Source: CAWKEY01 sp963848675 (GTDB taxonomy: Bacteria > Pseudomonadota > Gammaproteobacteria > Methylococcales > Methylomonadaceae). Taken from it: DNA of 64,000 nucleotides. The stretch is from the NCBI GenBank assembly GCA_963848675.1, contig CAWKEY010000052.1, forward strand, positions 168,298 to 232,297. Direction: 5' to 3'. Every line of letters begins with the position of its first letter. The first letter of the stretch is position 1. A program made the translations under genes and the position numbers. The notes under the pieces are model-generated. The model had not been told where the DNA came from. It was given only the letters and a program-made list of their open reading frames with translations, and made no database searches. Positions 63,545 through 64,000 of the stretch are shown one piece after another.

Positions 63545-64000
63545 GTGCGACTGGCATGGTAGTCAGCTAGCTGGTGGAAGTCCAGCCATTGCCCTGTGAG
63601 AAGGGAAAATGTAGGCGAAGGCAAGGGTGTCCAAAGAAACTCTGAGTAGCTACCCAACAGGGAAACACGGTTACTTTGAGCCAATGCGGAATCTGAAGGA
63701 AGCCCTAGCCAAATCGGTCACCTAAACGCAAGTGAACCTTCGTAAGGCGGCAACAAGGGGGTAAGGTGCCCGCGACCACCGACGCCCGATATTCTCACCG
63801 TAACGTGTTGTTGTATTGAAGGTAGGTAGACCGAGACAGAGGTGACTATCTTACCCAGTGAAGGACCGTCGGCTTTGGGTCGGTGTAACTGCGACACTTT
63901 AAGCCCTAAGCGCAGCAGTAATGTTGACGTTATGAACCGAGGGTCTGCAGATGAAGCCGTAGTAATCGTAAAGTTCGGTGCCGATGAACTCATGGTGACA
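63545..64000 (+). mobile_element. Group II intron A, copy 2, runs off the window
   Basis: Starts GTGCGACTGGC, repeats the 259-base block of copy 1, then continues with family-like domain I sequence (AGAGGTGACTATCTTACCC, GCAGATGAAGCCGTAGTAAT). The window ends at GAACTCATGGTGACA, where the intron protein may be about to start. This copy appears continuous as far as visible; whether it is complete lies beyond the window. Confidence 0.68.

Noticed and set aside
62680..63803. Two 259-base direct repeats as a CRISPR or satellite
   Set aside because: Only two long copies, each starting with a group II intron boundary; not a spacer-repeat array.
1..64000. tRNA, rRNA or riboswitch genes
   Set aside because: I looked for cloverleaf-like CCA-ended segments and known leader motifs in the gaps and saw none convincing.

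Overview
The window looks like about 64 kb of chromosome from a free-living gammaproteobacterium of moderate GC. The complete EF-P lysylation set (epmB, efp, epmA), the gcvR-bcp pair, a CysG-type fused sirohaem synthase, RppH, RNase T, MlaA and an alanine-zipper lipoprotein all point that way. A methanotroph-like relative (Methylococcales) is my guess from general gene style only; no diagnostic methane-oxidation gene is present.

Layout. 1-7.7 kb (minus strand): a surface-polysaccharide block with a Wzm/Wzt-type ABC exporter, an acetyltransferase-like protein, a giant deacetylase plus triple glycosyltransferase fusion, and a family-2 glycosyltransferase. 8-12.4 kb (plus): an OmpR-type two-component system, a DmeF-like metal efflux carrier and an AI-2E/PerM-type membrane protein. 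12.5-15 kb (minus): PhoH with a PIN domain, Bcp, GcvR. 15-20.2 kb: a SPOR-domain protein, a 5'-nucleotidase and the EF-P module. 20.2-25.2 kb (plus): outer-membrane and lipid A block bamA-ompH-fabZ-lpxA-rnhB, without lpxD or lpxB. 25.2-34 kb (minus): an NdvB-like glucan synthase, two tiny paired membrane proteins and the pyruvate dehydrogenase operon aceE-aceF-lpdA. 34.6-38.5 kb (plus): sulfide:quinone oxidoreductase with a DUF2892 partner, argG and an unknown membrane protein. 38.5-57.5 kb: mostly housekeeping genes (cytochrome c, cysG, tusA-like, rppH, cpdA, argA, ilvD, argF, argD, grxD, rnt, mlaA, pyrC, fmdB-like, aspS, nadA). This stretch carries three copies of an interspersed palindromic repeat; two of them in inverted orientation bracket an orphan antitoxin and a uracil-DNA-glycosylase-like gene.

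57.5-64 kb is a mobile-element trap. An uncharacterised winged-helix gene, already lacking its 5' part, was interrupted by an ISNCY-type element, which was then interrupted by an IS1634-type element. Both insertions can be reversed on paper: removing each element and one copy of its short duplication restores an open reading frame. After a small lipoprotein gene the window ends in stacked group II intron pieces: a 259-base 5' block of intron A, a different intron B with its reverse-transcriptase ORF cut to 22 codons, then a second copy of intron A running off the end.

Arginine genes (argG, argA, argF, argD) are scattered rather than clustered. Pyruvate oxidation, sulfide oxidation with sirohaem/TusA-type sulfur chemistry, and envelope assembly are the main functional themes. 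I saw no rRNA, tRNA or CRISPR array. The most unusual parts are the nested insertions, the intron stack and the repeat-bracketed UDG-like gene.
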